From NCBI GenBank assembly GCA_040954595.2, contig CM082577.2:7130001-7194000 (forward strand): 64,000 bases of DNA, given 5' to 3'. Source of the DNA: Balanoglossus misakiensis (Eukaryota > Hemichordata). Below the pieces are notes generated by a model. That model was not told the DNA's origin and made no database searches. It worked only from the letters and a program-made list of their open reading frames with translations. Made by a program: the position numbers and the translations under genes. This document shows, piece after piece, positions 36,006 to 49,349 of this stretch (the first letter of the stretch is position 1; every line of letters begins with the position of its first letter).

Positions 36006-37478
36006 ATGCACAGGTGCCTTAAGTGAAACGCAAGTATCATTGAGTTGACAGCAGATTGAAACGCGAGCTTTCCGCTAAAGTCTCGCTGAGACATGATGAG
36101 ATGAAACGTGTAACGTTGATTGCAGTGACAGACTACTCAACCGGCAATAAAGCAGTAATTAGCGTCAAAGCAGAGACTGAAGGAAGAAAAACAAGAAGTC
36201 TTAACTTCAGTTCTAAATACCCTGACTGGGCATAAATCTTGGGATAATGCACGTAAATACCTGTTAAGTCCAAGATATACTGTGTAGCATTAAAACGCAA
36301 TTAACATGCAACACACAACAGGAATGTCATGAATACATGCCGAAGACGTAATTCTAATCAGGATAAATTTCACAGTTTGCCCCCCATTTTATTATGCGGG
36401 AAGCGTTTAACCTACGGACATTCGTCAATCACGCGACGACACGCGTCTCATGCAAGTTAATGTTTATCCTGCCCATTGAACGGAAATTGCTGTTGTTGCG
36501 TGAACAACATCAAGAAATTGCATCTTAAGATCCGCTGGTAAATATGACTTTATTATCTGTGCAGAAAAAAATAAACGGATTCAATACCTGCTTTTCACAT
36601 AAACCTACATCTCTGACTACTGTCACCCCATATAACTGACAAAACTGCGTTCGTTGATTAGAAGTACAGGACAAACGTGGGTGGCAGGAATAGAGAGTAA
36701 AAGCTTTATAACCACTTGAAGTCGTGTACTGGTGATTGCAAAAACACGCTGACAAAGTCTCTTTCAAAGCTCGGACAAACTTGTTGAATAGTTATTGAAA
36801 AAGGCTCTCGTCTTGAAACTTAACATGCAAAATTGATTCATCGGATATTGAAAAGCCTCACCATGACAATTCATCTGATGTTTTGTATTGTCAACACATT
36901 TTCAATTTACTTTGCCTTATATGAATGATTAAATTACTAGACTTGCGACCTTTTTTTCAAAATAATATTTGCGGTTATTGCTTATACATGTATTCGTAGT
37001 GATAATTTATCTCATACTGTTATTTTCAGGGCATGTTTAATCTCTTTATTTCACCACAACAGTAAATAAAGTTTTACGTATCAGAAAAAACGTGTGGATT
37101 GGCAGTTGGAATTGTGTGGACTATGAGAATAAGTCGATAGAACCTTTCTGACACCCCCAAAACCTGACAACTGCATTTTTTATCTTGGGGATACCATACA
37201 TATACATTGTATGTACTGAGAGAAAGTTGGGACAATTCTCCTTCAGCCATAAACATGCTTTGTTCTCGCGACAGCAGTCTGTGAGATATGAGAGACTTTT
37301 CTGGTTGAAGCAATTTTACATCTTAGCGGCATCCGATTACTTGTCGAGAGGAAAGTGGCGTTGCTCATCGACGCTTGTTTTTTTTTCTAATGCTCATCAA
37401 AATGCCAGATGAACTGAGTAAGAAAAACTGAAGAGAATGAGAGTCATGTGTGTAACTGATGGCAGGAGATAAACAGAT

Positions 37479-37496
37479 GGATATATATATATATAT
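37479..37496. repeat. AT dinucleotide repeat
   Basis: Perfect (at) run of nine units, followed by a purine-rich gaagg/gaggg patch to about 37540. Confidence 0.9.
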
Positions 37497-38870
37497 GTAT
37501 ACGGAGAGAAATATGAAGGAAGGAAGGGAGGGAGAGAGACCGATATATTCAGAATCAGACACAGATAGAGGAAGGGGTGGAAACATAGAGGTTTGATCAT
37601 AACACACGCACAGGACAATTGTTCAATGTGCTAATTGCTCCAATACGAGAGTTTGCTGGACAACAGAACCTGTTGCTATTTCTAATCAATTCTGGAACGA
37701 CTAGTTTCAGTGGCCTGGATGAAGTTACAAGGTGCTGACTGTGAGCCCGTAAAAACAGGAATCACTTCAGTGGCCATCGTTCGTCAACGCCCAGGGTTGT
37801 TTTCACTTTTTGGTTATCTCGACAGATTTTATCTAATGAGAGAACGGATTGCATATCTGTCTGCATTCATCTCTGCCCCTAAAGCAACGGATATGCGCAG
37901 GTGGATGGGGTACAAATATTGATTCAGGGTGTTCGAAAAATGGTGCTCTGCGTTGGGTAGTTTTTAGCATTATCAACTGGTGCAAGGAAAACATTGTTTT
38001 GCAGTGTGGGCATAGCATACACAATTGTAGACGTATATATAAGAAACTCATACATGTATAAACTTAACTAAAAAGAAGAGTTATAGGTTATATTGCATCA
38101 TTCTGAAAACTTCGACCTCTTATAATATTTTGAACACGATAGCACATCATTGTCTAACCTGATACTGACTTTATATATAATTGCCTGTCAAAGTAATATT
38201 TTTCCTTCTGCGGTTCCAAGTCGCAAGAGAATTGTACAAGCATAGCAGGTATTGTATAAGAAGATATAAATAACTCGGCGCACCTTGCAGTCGAAACCAT
38301 CATTTCTTCCATCAATATTTTATCACAAAGTGATGTCTCGAATTTTCGTCTTGAGACGTTTTTCATTCTTTGAATGGTTCGATTGGCACAAAACGGCCTC
38401 TTTTCCTTCGAAATCGGTTGTCAAGGATACCAGACACGCCGTAATTCAAGTACCGTCATATCTGTGTCTGCATCACCTATTGGCATCAATTCAGCTACAG
38501 ATACAAACAAAGGGGGAAATATGCTCGTCTCGACATAAACCTGATTTCTCTTGCATTCCATTATATTGGGTGCCTGACTGCTGGGAGATTTGGTGCTGTA
38601 AGTTGTGGGGTTGAGCCCAACTGGATACCCGCATATCAATTGCAGTATGTCATGCACAGAGTTTTATCAATGGATTACCTTTAAGATACATTTTTGTAAG
38701 GTTCCTATTTCAACACCAACACTGGGACAAGATAATTGTCTTTGCTTTGGAGTCATTTTGAAAACGACCCCCAAAACTAATCTCAGATACTGCAACAATA
38801 ATGAGGTTAAACAATAACATGGTTTCAGATAATGCACAGTTTGTCTACGCCCCTTTGAAATGAAAACTAG

Positions 38871-39039
38871 TGCGCACGCGCGCATGAAGTTGCAATAGGC
38901 TGTTATAAGCTGCGGGAGACAGCAAGGCGGGTACTTTCAACGGCCGTCAGAAGCGTCGAATGGGGATACCGACATAGGCAGAACGTATGTGCATCTCACA
39001 GTCTCTTGTGCTCGTACACTAGTTCCACATCTATAATTG
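38871..39039 (+). promoter_or_regulatory. Candidate promoter and non-coding first exon
   Basis: Reading plus: an NRF1-type palindrome (TGCGCACGCGCG, 38871-38882), a TATA-like TTATAAG (38903-38909), a plausible start about 30 bp later (near 38935), about 100 bp of CpG-retaining sequence, then a strong 5' splice site TTG|GTGAGT with exon end at 39039. The order and spacing suit a small untranslated first exon. No ATG-led frame of note lies in the exon. Sequence after 39046 turns AT-rich, as an intron would. NRF1 sites mark many housekeeping promoters; the assignment is inference. Confidence 0.38.
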
Positions 39040-39059
39040 GTGAGTACTGGCACATACAG

Positions 39060-40310
39060 CGAATTCTCTCTTACGTGTTATACCATCGTTCAAGATGTTA
39101 AATATGAGATATTGGGGTAGACGACACAAAATCTTTTTTACTATATTTTTTGATGGAATTCATGTTGCTTTGATACCTGCAAAGAATGTGAACAAGAGAG
39201 GTTGGTAGCTAACAATTTTGCTTGAAATCACCTGCGCTTCTTGGCGGCGTTGATGGAAACACAGTCTCCCAGGAAAGCGAGCGATTCGATCTGCCGTTGC
39301 AACCAGATCCTACGACATGATTTATAAAACAGTGTATAGTCTACAGATGGTCTACGGATTACCATTGTACATATTCAGTTTCGTATAATCCTTTCCTTTG
39401 CCTATTGCCTATTAATAAGTAATCCTGTTTTCAACACAACAAAACACATGTTCATACACATGATGCACTGGAAGTGGTGACATATTCTATCTCACCTGTC
39501 AAAGAGATAAAGGAAATTTTTAATCGTGGTACATGTTTTATAAGGCGAATCACCAAAAGCTTATAATAAGCTCCTTTACGTAAGGCAGCTCACGACTGTA
39601 GGCGCTTTGATGATAAATATCTTGAGGCTTGATCATGCGTGGTGGTGGTGGGGGGGTTATTTGTTAGATTGGTTGATTGGTTGGTTGGTTCATTTAGTGA
39701 ATGAGTGAGTGAGAAAAGAGTAATTTGTTTGATAATATTTTATACAGTCTTTTCATTGATTTCGGAGTCAATGCCATGTTTAAACGTGTTGCTACCTGCC
39801 AAAGCTATGATGTACTGTGTGAGTGCGCCTGGCGCTGATCATCCAGATTTTGTATGTGGAGATTATCACAGCGCAGCTGCAACACACCTTTTTCAGTGGT
39901 GTATATTCCCCTTAATAATGACAACCAAGGATGCCTTCGTGAATAGCTCTTGGTCATGATTTATTGGATTCTCACGTTTCTGTAGCGGAACTGCCATTTT
40001 TAAAAGGACATATCAGGTACAGATTTTAGTAGTGATGTAGCTTAGTACATTCCAATGCGTCTTTGAGCTTGGTCGACTTAATTCAAAAGCGCAGAAAACC
40101 AACACGCACGTTTACACGTTATTGCAACATGAGGTTGTACATTTACACAATGTGAGGATTCAGTTGATGGGTAAGCCTAACAATTGCTAAGGTGATTTTT
40201 TTTATTTATCTATTTACTGTTGCTTTCATTAAAAAGTGCTCGGTCACGTTTTCTCAATTGATTTCGATGGCAACAGAGGACTAAATACGTATCACTACAC
40301 ATTTCGTCAA
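39060..40310. other. Non-coding stretch, no gene seen
   Basis: AT-rich, with ttgg (39669-39690) and gagt (39699-39713) short repeats and a G-rich run at 39641-39656. The 84-codon plus frame 39705-39959 begins inside the gagt repeat and is unrecognised. Confidence 0.5.
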
Positions 40311-40319
40311 GAGCGACGA

Positions 40320-40610
40320 GATATTTGTGTCGTCACGTATTTAAGCCACGCTTGAATCATTCACTTCGAATGTTGACGGGAAACGATTCAATTTGAAACG
40401 ACCAAAGTGTTTCGTTAGCGTTGCAAGAGTGAATAGGGAAGAAATGTTTTTTTTTGTCTGTGATGCCGACGGTCGACGACAGCTCGCAGACTGTATGTGG
40501 ACATCACACCCCTTCAAACAAAATGGAATTACACGAAGCAAACCAAATCTCGAGCAATGGCTGCGAATATCTTGAGTGAACACTCGCTTCGCCAAGCTAT
40601 TGGCCATTTC
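40320..40610. promoter_or_regulatory. CpG-retaining island
   Basis: About 290 bp with dense CpG, open on both strands (minus 40341-40607, 88 codons; plus 40393-40575, 60 codons), with no recognised domain in either. It is compositionally distinct from flanks. Regulatory element favoured. Confidence 0.22.
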
Positions 40611-41369
40611 AAGATGAAATGAAGCATGGTTAGATCAGTGTGTAGTTCTGAGAAAGAGAACGTCGTTACTACTCAAAGTAACTGTTATGTTTTCCTTTGC
40701 AAATATAGAGAGAAAAAAACACGAAACCATGACTCTGATAAAACGTGTCTGGGTTTACTGAAAAATCACGCATTCCGACAGCCAGACGGCAATTTGTAAC
40801 TGATCCTGAAAGATTCGCAGATAATTGTAACAATTACACCGCGTAATGGATGGGCTCTGATTCACATATACACAATTCCTCGCCGACGTGACACAGGAGG
40901 TTTGGGGTCCAGATTCACTCCTGGCGATCGTTCGTGACTAAACGGATAACCACGGTTTTAGAACACAAGGCGAACCTTGCTTATTGTCACAATACATCAC
41001 CTTGCTTCGTTAGATGTTAACTTGCAGATGCATGGTATTCAAGAAAAAAGCGAACAGAATCCTGAATCCCTAAAAATGTACATTTGACTCGCGTCACCTT
41101 GGAAGTGACAATGTATGTTGAACTGCACACATGTTGGAGAGATTGCATACCTCTCTTGAAGTGGTGAGCCAAAAAGGGCGCCCATGCTGTATAACCAGGA
41201 AATAAAACATCATCCATAGTGTATCCCGCTGCGTGCAATTATATTAATACCGACAAGAGAGAATTTATCCAATACAGGTATATGTAATCGGGTCAGATTT
41301 TAGTCAATAGAAATTGCTGACAATTTGTGAGTTCACGACACCAGCTTTCAAGTCGGGCGGAAACATGTA

Positions 41370-41600
41370 TACACGGGGGAGCCAGGGCAGGAACTCTTGA
41401 CAAGCACGGAACCCGTGCTGTGTTGGAAGCTTTTAAACTTTCAGACATCATCAGAATGTGTCCGTTTCCGATTCGTCGCTTTAGAAACGCAACTCTTCTC
41501 AAGTGAGACCGTGTTCCGATTGGCACTGGAAAGGTCGCGTGTTCCGAAAGACTCGATTCCCCATCGGGAGAATTCGTGAAGACGTCATAAAAGATTTACA
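41370..41600. promoter_or_regulatory. CpG-retaining island with hairpin and CRE-like word
   Basis: It contains a perfect 7-bp-arm inverted repeat agcacgg/ccgtgct (41403-41419) and, at its right end, cgtgaagacgtcat (41575-41588), a CRE-like word that is repeated exactly at 53963-53976 in another island. No coding frame is recognised. Confidence 0.25.
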
Positions 41601-42639
41601 ATTTGTGTTTTGGAACCACGCACAGGTGATGCTGATGGTGATGTATATTCCGACAATGCCGCGGAACAATCTTGGGGTGAACATGCATGTATCGCTTAGC
41701 TGTATGCTTGGTCCATGAAGAATCATTCAGTTTGTTCAAAAATTTAAGGAAACATGATTATGATTATGTCAATCAGCCTGCGGTCTTTCATGCATCACAC
41801 TCTTGCAATTATGATGCTCAGTATATGGTTCCTTGTTGGCTCGATAGCGAGTCATTTTGTTTTCCCATCAGATTAATTGAGATTGACAGTTTATGAATCA
41901 TGTTCAGCGAACGCTGTCAGGGTTTCATTAGTCTTGATTAAATATGTCGATCTTCCTGGGGAGGGGAGTCGAAGTTTGTTCTGGTCGGCGTCACTTTCCA
42001 ATAATCTAGGGACTGCCACTATGTGTGATACGCAAAAGCTTCTTCAAGAGGACCTCAAAGCAACTAATCAATGCTGTGGTATGGTACCACCACCACACAA
42101 GACTTGAAGTTAACTTCCTAAGGGGTACCGGGAATACATTTGTCTCCTGTTTTAATCAATCTGTATTAGTTGTCAGATTTAAGAATCAATCAGATTCTTT
42201 GGGGAGGGGGAATACACTGATCTATATGCCTGCAAGGAAGCCTTACTTTACTGGTTTGTTGGACTTTGACTAATGTATTACCCCTGTGCATATAAAATTG
42301 CCCAGTTGTATAAATCTTAATTGAACACCAGTTAATATTTAATCAAAAAGAAACAAGACTGCATGCGTATATTTCTGGATGTCCTTTTTGACTAGTGCTG
42401 CTTTCGGTTTGGCTGAGAACATCAATCCAATGACAAGTGAAACTTCCTCTCATTGCAGTAGAGATGACGTATCTCAACGTAACCATTTTTGATCAAAAAA
42501 TGAGTTCACGCATGGAAGGCCCAGCCAATAATGAAATAGAACAGTATATACCCGAGAATGGATTGGTCAACGTGTGCTTAGATCTTCGAAAGAAAAAAAG
42601 TAGGTTACCTTCAGTGTTCATCTGCGTCAAGACATCGAT

Positions 42640-43030
42640 CTAGCCAGGGACGGTTTCATTTCCTTGATTAACTCTACCTGAAGATTGTATTTCCCCGGAT
42701 CACAATTAGTGACGTTAGTCCGTTGTCTAGGTGAAATCTTCCTCGGGGGCGATTGTGCACTCTGGTGTGACTTTTGCAGAGGGAAACTTTTGACACGGCG
42801 AGATATCTTTGTAAGATATCCCGATGCTGGCCACTCTTCCACTTGAATTTTTTTTCCACCATTTTGGAATTAACTTAACGGCAATGTCAAACGTGGCAGA
42901 ACTGATTGTATTTGGCAGGGTTTCGCGCGCAGAATTTCACCGTCAGTGCCTCCCCAGGTTTTCAGCGCTTCTAGATTTCCTCCGTCTCAATTAAAGGAAA
43001 TTCTGAGAGGTTTCATAGACCGTTTTGAAG
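42640..43030. promoter_or_regulatory. Candidate non-coding element
   Basis: Mixed-composition stretch with retained CpG and a short hairpin gatatctt/aagatatc (42802-42820). Two overlapping minus frames of 62 and 71 codons are open here at once, which shows stop-poor sequence rather than a gene; both depend on an A8 run near 42850. Confidence 0.2.
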
Positions 43031-43039
43031 AAAAAGCCA

Positions 43040-46000
43040 TAGAGATGATGCGGTTCCTTATCACGAGCTTTCAAGACCGATTTATATCGACAGACATAAG
43101 AAATCGGTTATCTTGATCATACCACTGACGTAATGGTGCAACACTGCACCGCACAACCTTGTAGGCTTCTTGAAAAGTATACCTTCCGTGACGAGTCGTT
43201 TTGCGCATGCAGAAGCAATCTCTCTTCTTCATGCATATTGCAAGTCTACGACTGAGGAAGTAAAATCGACCTCGGCACTGCGCAAAAGTAAACACAGTAA
43301 CATTGTTAAAATTTAAAGAAGTATCCTTTCCCCGCCTGAATGTAAGTATACACGTACCAGGTGCTACATATAAAGTGAAACTACGTCTATATGATGGAAT
43401 CTATTTAGCAAGTCCCTTTAAGGGAGCTTTCAGTTACTCTGGCGAGGGGAGGGGGTCAGAGTATTTTAGTCTTGTATTTTGCAAATGTTATGGGAGTATC
43501 ATTTTCTAAGCCAGAGATAATAGTTAACAGTGAGAGGATATATGCCCGCTAAGAACAGGTTTTAGGCCAGAACAAGAGAACCAGTTCTTAAAATATGTAA
43601 TTTAAACAAATTTCTGCAAAATATATATCAGTGAGCATCAATGAATTTCGGCTTCAATTGTCACCTGAAATTTGATCATTGGTAATTGGTTTCTGACAAA
43701 CTCTTGATGAATGGTTTACTGACAATCTCGCAAAGATCAGGAATTTATCTTTAAAAAGTACTGTGACCGTTAATCGTGTGCCTCAATGCATTTTTATGAC
43801 ATTATTGATGGCGACGATGCGAAACCAACGAGATGACGCTCCGTCGCCACTGATGCGCAAAATGTGATGACGAAACGGGACTGGTGATAAAATAACAGCG
43901 TACTGTCTGTGTGTCGCTCTCTGCCCACGCACGAATGAACAATTTTTTTCCGTCTAACATACTTTCATGGCTGTTTTCACAAATTCACAATTCAGAACGT
44001 CCTTATCAGTTTAGGCGTACACGCTCACTGCTCATTGTGCCTACACGTATGCTTAATTAACAACTTTGCTCTTACCTGTACCGAAAAGGTTTCCCATTTG
44101 GGTAATCGCATCGGATCTGCAAATACTGGAAAGGTATTAGGGAATTCAGTTTGCTTTCGTCATACACCTCGCATCCAGGTCATCAGTTATACACAGGGTA
44201 CATCAATTTTACTAGAATTCTGCAACAACGCTGGGACATTGATTTTGCTGGATTTAAAACTAGTTGGCCGGCAGATACACGTCTGCGGTCAACCATATGT
44301 GTATCTAACCACAGATATATCGTATATACTATGGATGATATAGGTTATTTAGCCTATCACAGATTTTCACTTGGTGACACAGGGAAAGCACATACCGGTA
44401 TAGCTTACATGCCACATTTGTCAAATTTAGACTGCCACATCCTGACCGTCTTAACGGATGCAATTGATTTTTATGGCACTAGTGTCACGAGCAAGATTTA
44501 AGATCGGTAGTCTCACACTGGAACTTAATTCCAATTACTAGGGTCAAATTGATTTAATGATATAAGCAATGAATGCTGATTTTTACAACGCATGCTAGAG
44601 AGTTTATTTTACATTGTTTAGCGTCGCGGAGAAGTCTTGCTACCGAGAATTCACAAATAATAGTAGTCACTTTGGAGGACTATGATTTTTCTGACGATCT
44701 TTCCCCGACGAGCATACTTAACTGTACTTGGCTTCCTTTCAAAATAAGAGGTGCCCTCACACGACGAATTTCCCTGTTGTGTTCATTTGTAGGTGTATGC
44801 GAGTCTAAATGTACTCACTGTAGTAGTTGAATTTGGTAAGATGAGAATGCATTTTCATGAAGTTGGCCGTAATGTACACTTTGCGATACAAATCACATTT
44901 GATAATTAGCTTCTCATCCCTTAGCTCGCGCCAATTGGAATCATTAAGCTCTTTATATGCATTTCGCAACGTGAAGACAACTTTTTGTATGTACTGACGG
45001 AGCATTCTCTTATTCTAAGAGTCACTCATGCAGCATTTTCACGTATTTGATTCTATTCATTAGTTAATCATTGATAGAGTGAATGTGGCTAGTGAAAAGC
45101 AGTCAGTCTTTTGTTAGTCTGCGCGTACATTAATGTTGCTGCAATAATAAACAAAATTCATCTGTTCTTGCAGCCAGTACTGTAGTGTCGATTTCTTATT
45201 TATAAAAAATGGAACAATAATGACTGCTTGACTGTTGCACGGTCAAGCAGACACCCAGTACATTTGATTTTGAGGTGAACTATCGTCTTATATTCCTCAC
45301 ATACACTGTTAAATCATTTTACCATTATTTTAAGGCCTGTTGGGTGTTGGGTTGGGTCCATTCTATCAAAAATGCTTGCCTATTTATTAATTAAAAACGT
45401 GAATAAAACATGATCATATGGAAAAAGAACGTACAAGTCGTTAAACCCATAACAAGGCAATTTCCCTGCTGTTTTAAACTGATTGCTGAGATTATTTAGC
45501 AGTTTTAGGTTTACAGAAATGCTTTGCAAAGTAGACACTTGGGATTGCTCAGTAAGTGTAGTATTTATGCCAGAAACTGTAATGGAAGGTGTGCACTTAA
45601 GCAGAGTTCTGCCAAACCACTACCGTTGCATTATCGAAATGGGGCAACATTGCATCGTTGAAATATCGTTTAATGGAAACACATGTGCACACTGTGAGAG
45701 TTTTATGGTCGACATGGGGACAACTGAAGGGTTTTGGATCTGTGCCAAGAGGTTACTATTGTTTAATACATGTAGGAAATTGTGTATTTCAATTGTAATT
45801 GTTATCACGCTCAGCTTGACTGAACACAGGAGACGCATCTGATTTCATACAATGACCAAGTCATACAAGATGATGTACTCTTTCGCAGATATGGACCAAG
45901 CATACATGTAAAAATCACAGTTGGATAATTATTCTTGCTACCTTAAAAGGATTTTCTATCTGAGCAGAAATTAGAATATAAAATTGTGTTGCAGAACAAA

Positions 46001-49000
46001 TGACAGAATGTGAATAAAGTTAAATGAGTTCTGTATGTTATCTCATGTAACATGCTTGTACCATTTCTTCAAACCTTTAATACAGTGAGATTTCGACCTT
46101 TTACCCACAATGCAATTATCATAATGTATTTGACCCCTTAGAATTAGGCAAAATCATATTTAAGGAAGCGAAAATTGAGGAACACTAAGCTGTTAACATG
46201 AGGTGTCCCATTTCTTCAGTAGAGTGTGTTGTATAAATCATTTATGGGGCTGCCAATGACCACAACACCACAATCACTGTCACAGATTACAACCGTAAGT
46301 ACAACTGGAAGTATCTGATAAAAATCCAATCTATATGCAAGCAGACAATCCAAGTCTGAAATTGCGCCATTCGGGGAGAATTTAATGATTCCTCCTCATG
46401 GCAGATCATAAAACTTTATGGCGTTATTATCATTTGATGACCCATTTCGGCAATTGAGTGATACATACTAAGGAGCACAAACGCGCCCCTGTCCTGATAA
46501 AGTCACATCAAGTGAGATTGGTTGATTGTGAAATGACGTAACTTGAAATAAGTACGTGTATGTTCTCCATACTCTCTTTGGTTTCAAATGCACTCGCATC
46601 TATTTCTAGATTCTTAAAATGCGTAGGTTTGGCTTTGATGTCAACAGTCATTATAGTAAAACTGGACATGAAAATAGAATGTATGTGAAGTGAACAATCG
46701 TACAAGGCAGGCCCATGCATGGCCGGCTTGCAGCCGACAAGGACGCTTCTCCTATTTTGCTCTAAGCATTTTATCCCGCATTCAGCATTTAGGATTTCAG
46801 TAAAACATTCACTCACCACCTTGCTTAATTTTAATGCGTACTAAATATAATCCGTAGATATGATGAGCATTAGGAAAATTCTGTTCTGGGTTACAGTCAA
46901 CCAACATACACGTACCGCACCGGTTTACAACTAATGCACATATCCGCAGGGCAAAATGTGGGTTTGAATGCGATTGACCACAAAGCTGCAAGTGAGCGTC
47001 CTTCAGTAAAAATATATATGCAATATAATGATGATCAAATACAGACCAACATATTGTTTTCATACATATGATAAATACAGTTACTTACATACACATATGC
47101 AGTAACAGTACCGGTTTATGCAGTTATTGTTCAGTCATACCGGTACATTACTGTTTACTACAGGTCAGCAAAGACTTGATGTAAAAACTGGCAAGAGCCC
47201 CGCAGTGGATGTTCTGCAGAGACAGATACACGCGTCACGAATAACATACCAACGTCACAAAAATGAAATATGAGTTCGAACCCTCCGATATTTTGGCATT
47301 TAGTCCCACAAACACTGCAGTAATTTACTTATGCACATTTCTGTGATGGGAATAGCGTCAGGAATAACAACCATCACACCTCCGGGGCTGTTAGAGCGCA
47401 GGCTTCAGATAATCTGATAATGCATTTTCACGTATGAATGATTACGACCCTAAGCCCTATTGTAGCATTAAAAACATATTTACTTGTGTATAAAATCCCT
47501 CTATTTATATTTTGTCAGTCAAAGATATATATGCAGTTACAGGGTGCTTTACAATTCTAAAAAAAAACTGTTTTGAATAGCGCAACCAAAGTCCGAGTGC
47601 GGTTTACAATCCATTCAAAACCGCTCCTGCTTAGAGTGGTAAAAACACGAGAGGGTGTTGAGTTACTTTTTTCACAGTTCACTGACCTATTTTATATCAT
47701 GAACTTGAAGTTTTCCATTTACTTCTGCTTTTGGTAAATTGGATTATTCCCAATGTGACGTTTGATCAGCAGAAAAATATCCTTCCTAGACTACGAAATA
47801 GTTTTAAACAGGGGAAGGATAGACCAGGAAAGGGTTACAGAAAATAAGAGTGTTGGTTACAACGGGCACAAGACCAAGTGTGGTGGAAGTTTTGTTTAGT
47901 CAAAGATTGAAGCAAATTCAAGGTATTTAGCATATTTGCCAGCAATGTTACGTATTTACTGAGTGAATGATATGGACTGTTTCAATATAATTCCATCTTT
48001 AATGTCAAATAAAGTTGGACATTCATGGTGACTCGCAGGTCATATTCAGATAAAGCGACAAATTGGTGAGCCTGTCAGATTTGGCCAATAATCAAAACTT
48101 ACAGCCATTTCTTTAATTTATACTTGGTTCAAACACTGTATAGAAGTATTCGTTTTAGACCGACTTTCAGCTTTTAATCTTGTGAATGAGAATTCATAGA
48201 CATGGTAAGAATTCTCTAAACGTTTTACGAGGGGATTAATCGTGAGCAGTTTTATTATTGCGGTAAGAGTTGTTACTGCCAAGATAAGGCGTACAGTGTA
48301 AAATGTAGGTGGTGATGAGCGTATACCGTACATTATAGATCACAATCAAGCGCACCACTGCATTCATGTTCACTGTGATTATCGACAATGCAATTGCAAC
48401 GTGAATCTGAATCTGAACTCCACGAAATTGTTAACGCAACAGCAGTTTACGTCTTCCGGATGGTATTGCTTTTTCCCCGATGATAGCGACGTTCCGTACA
48501 TGTTTAATTAAGATATGTTGCTTGGCTTCGTGACTGGATTACAGGCCATTCAGATAATATAAAGCACTGTTTGTAAGATTGTAGCAGTCATCAGTCACTT
48601 GTGCATTTCTTACAGAGATAGAATTACCTGTCTGCTTTTTAAATGTCTCACATTGAAAAATGGGTCTGCAAATTAAATTTTGTAATATCAGACTTAAATT
48701 TGGGAGGGGGGGGGGAGGAGACTTTTTACAAGGAATGATATACTGAATCATTAAACAAATTAAAGTAGCAGGAAAAAAAGACTCGGACATTTTTAAAATC
48801 ATAGCAAGGTGTCAAATTTCAGCTAGAACTCTTGCAGTAGATTTAGAAAAAAATGTTGGTCACTCGAACACTTTTGTTATTTAACAAATTAATGAAAAAG
48901 TCGAGCATGCATCACCTGAATTAAAATATTAAATAAATACACTTAAATTATAGAGGATGCATGATAATAGTATCGTGTGGTTCATAAGCTTCTACTTCCA

Positions 49001-49030
49001 CGTTTTTGGTTGTACATGCACCAAAATTAC
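43040..49030. other. Long AT-rich non-coding block
   Basis: Six kilobases without a supportable gene. Several frames of 100-120 codons (plus 44035-44343, 44151-44501 and 45483-45842; minus 46508-46819) are open but overlap other open frames and show no domains. The block includes the hairpin 45224-45250, the 16-mer shared with 25381 (46099-46114) and a G-run (48706-48715). Confidence 0.5.
45224..45250. repeat. 27-nt hairpin, 12-bp stem
   Basis: The arms ctgcttgac (45224-45232) and gtcaagcag (45242-45250) pair perfectly; inside them one T-G wobble and two further pairs close a 3-nt loop. It is too short for an animal pre-miRNA. No terminator-like T run follows. Confidence 0.8.
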
Positions 49031-49039
49031 TCAAATGTT

Positions 49040-49340
49040 TTCTGAGAATGTGCTGGCCTTCGAGGCGCCATGACACATTAGCACCCTTATCTGCTAACCT
49101 TTCCACACATTAGGCAACATAAATAGTTAACAAACCCTTTTCTATCGGGAATAATTGTTGTGAACGACAGGTCAATGAAAAAGGATGCGGACAGCCAATC
49201 CGCCTTGCGATTTGTGAAGTTTGCTCATGAAATACATCAATTGAGCAAGGGGAAGCCAAATTAATTTGCGCAGCCACTGTGGTGACGCGGATTAGTTGAT
49301 TGATTTTCGAATATGGAAATTCAGACGTATCCCTCGTCGA
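49040..49340. promoter_or_regulatory. Candidate conserved non-coding element
   Basis: About 300 bp of balanced sequence with many homeodomain-type words (aaattaatttgc near 49260, gattagttgattg near 49290) and retained CpG, in an otherwise AT-rich 10-kb block. No open frame of note. The texture is like vertebrate-style developmental enhancers; this is inference. Confidence 0.3.
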
Positions 49341-49349
49341 AAAGAGAAA

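Larger units (their letters stand above)
35560..38860. other. Non-coding block with simple repeats
   Basis: No gene is supported. It contains the CT/C tract 35952-36005, a TA repeat at 37479-37496, a gaaggaaggaaggga patch following it, and otherwise AT-rich filler. The 109-codon plus frame 38285-38614 is unrecognised. Confidence 0.5.

Noticed and set aside
42627-42870. Two overlapping minus frames (62 and 71 codons) with protein-like residue mixes
   Set aside because: Both are open at once, pivot on an A8 run, and have no splice sites or family resemblance.
46809-47063. 84-codon minus frame ending at a GTG|GTGAGT-like donor
   Set aside because: AT-rich, unrecognised, and no acceptor with a pyrimidine tract upstream; donor-like words of this kind occur by chance every few kilobases.
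47265-47295. B-box-like agttcgaaccc on both strands
   Set aside because: The ttcgaa core is palindromic, so it appears on both strands; no A-box at tRNA spacing on either.
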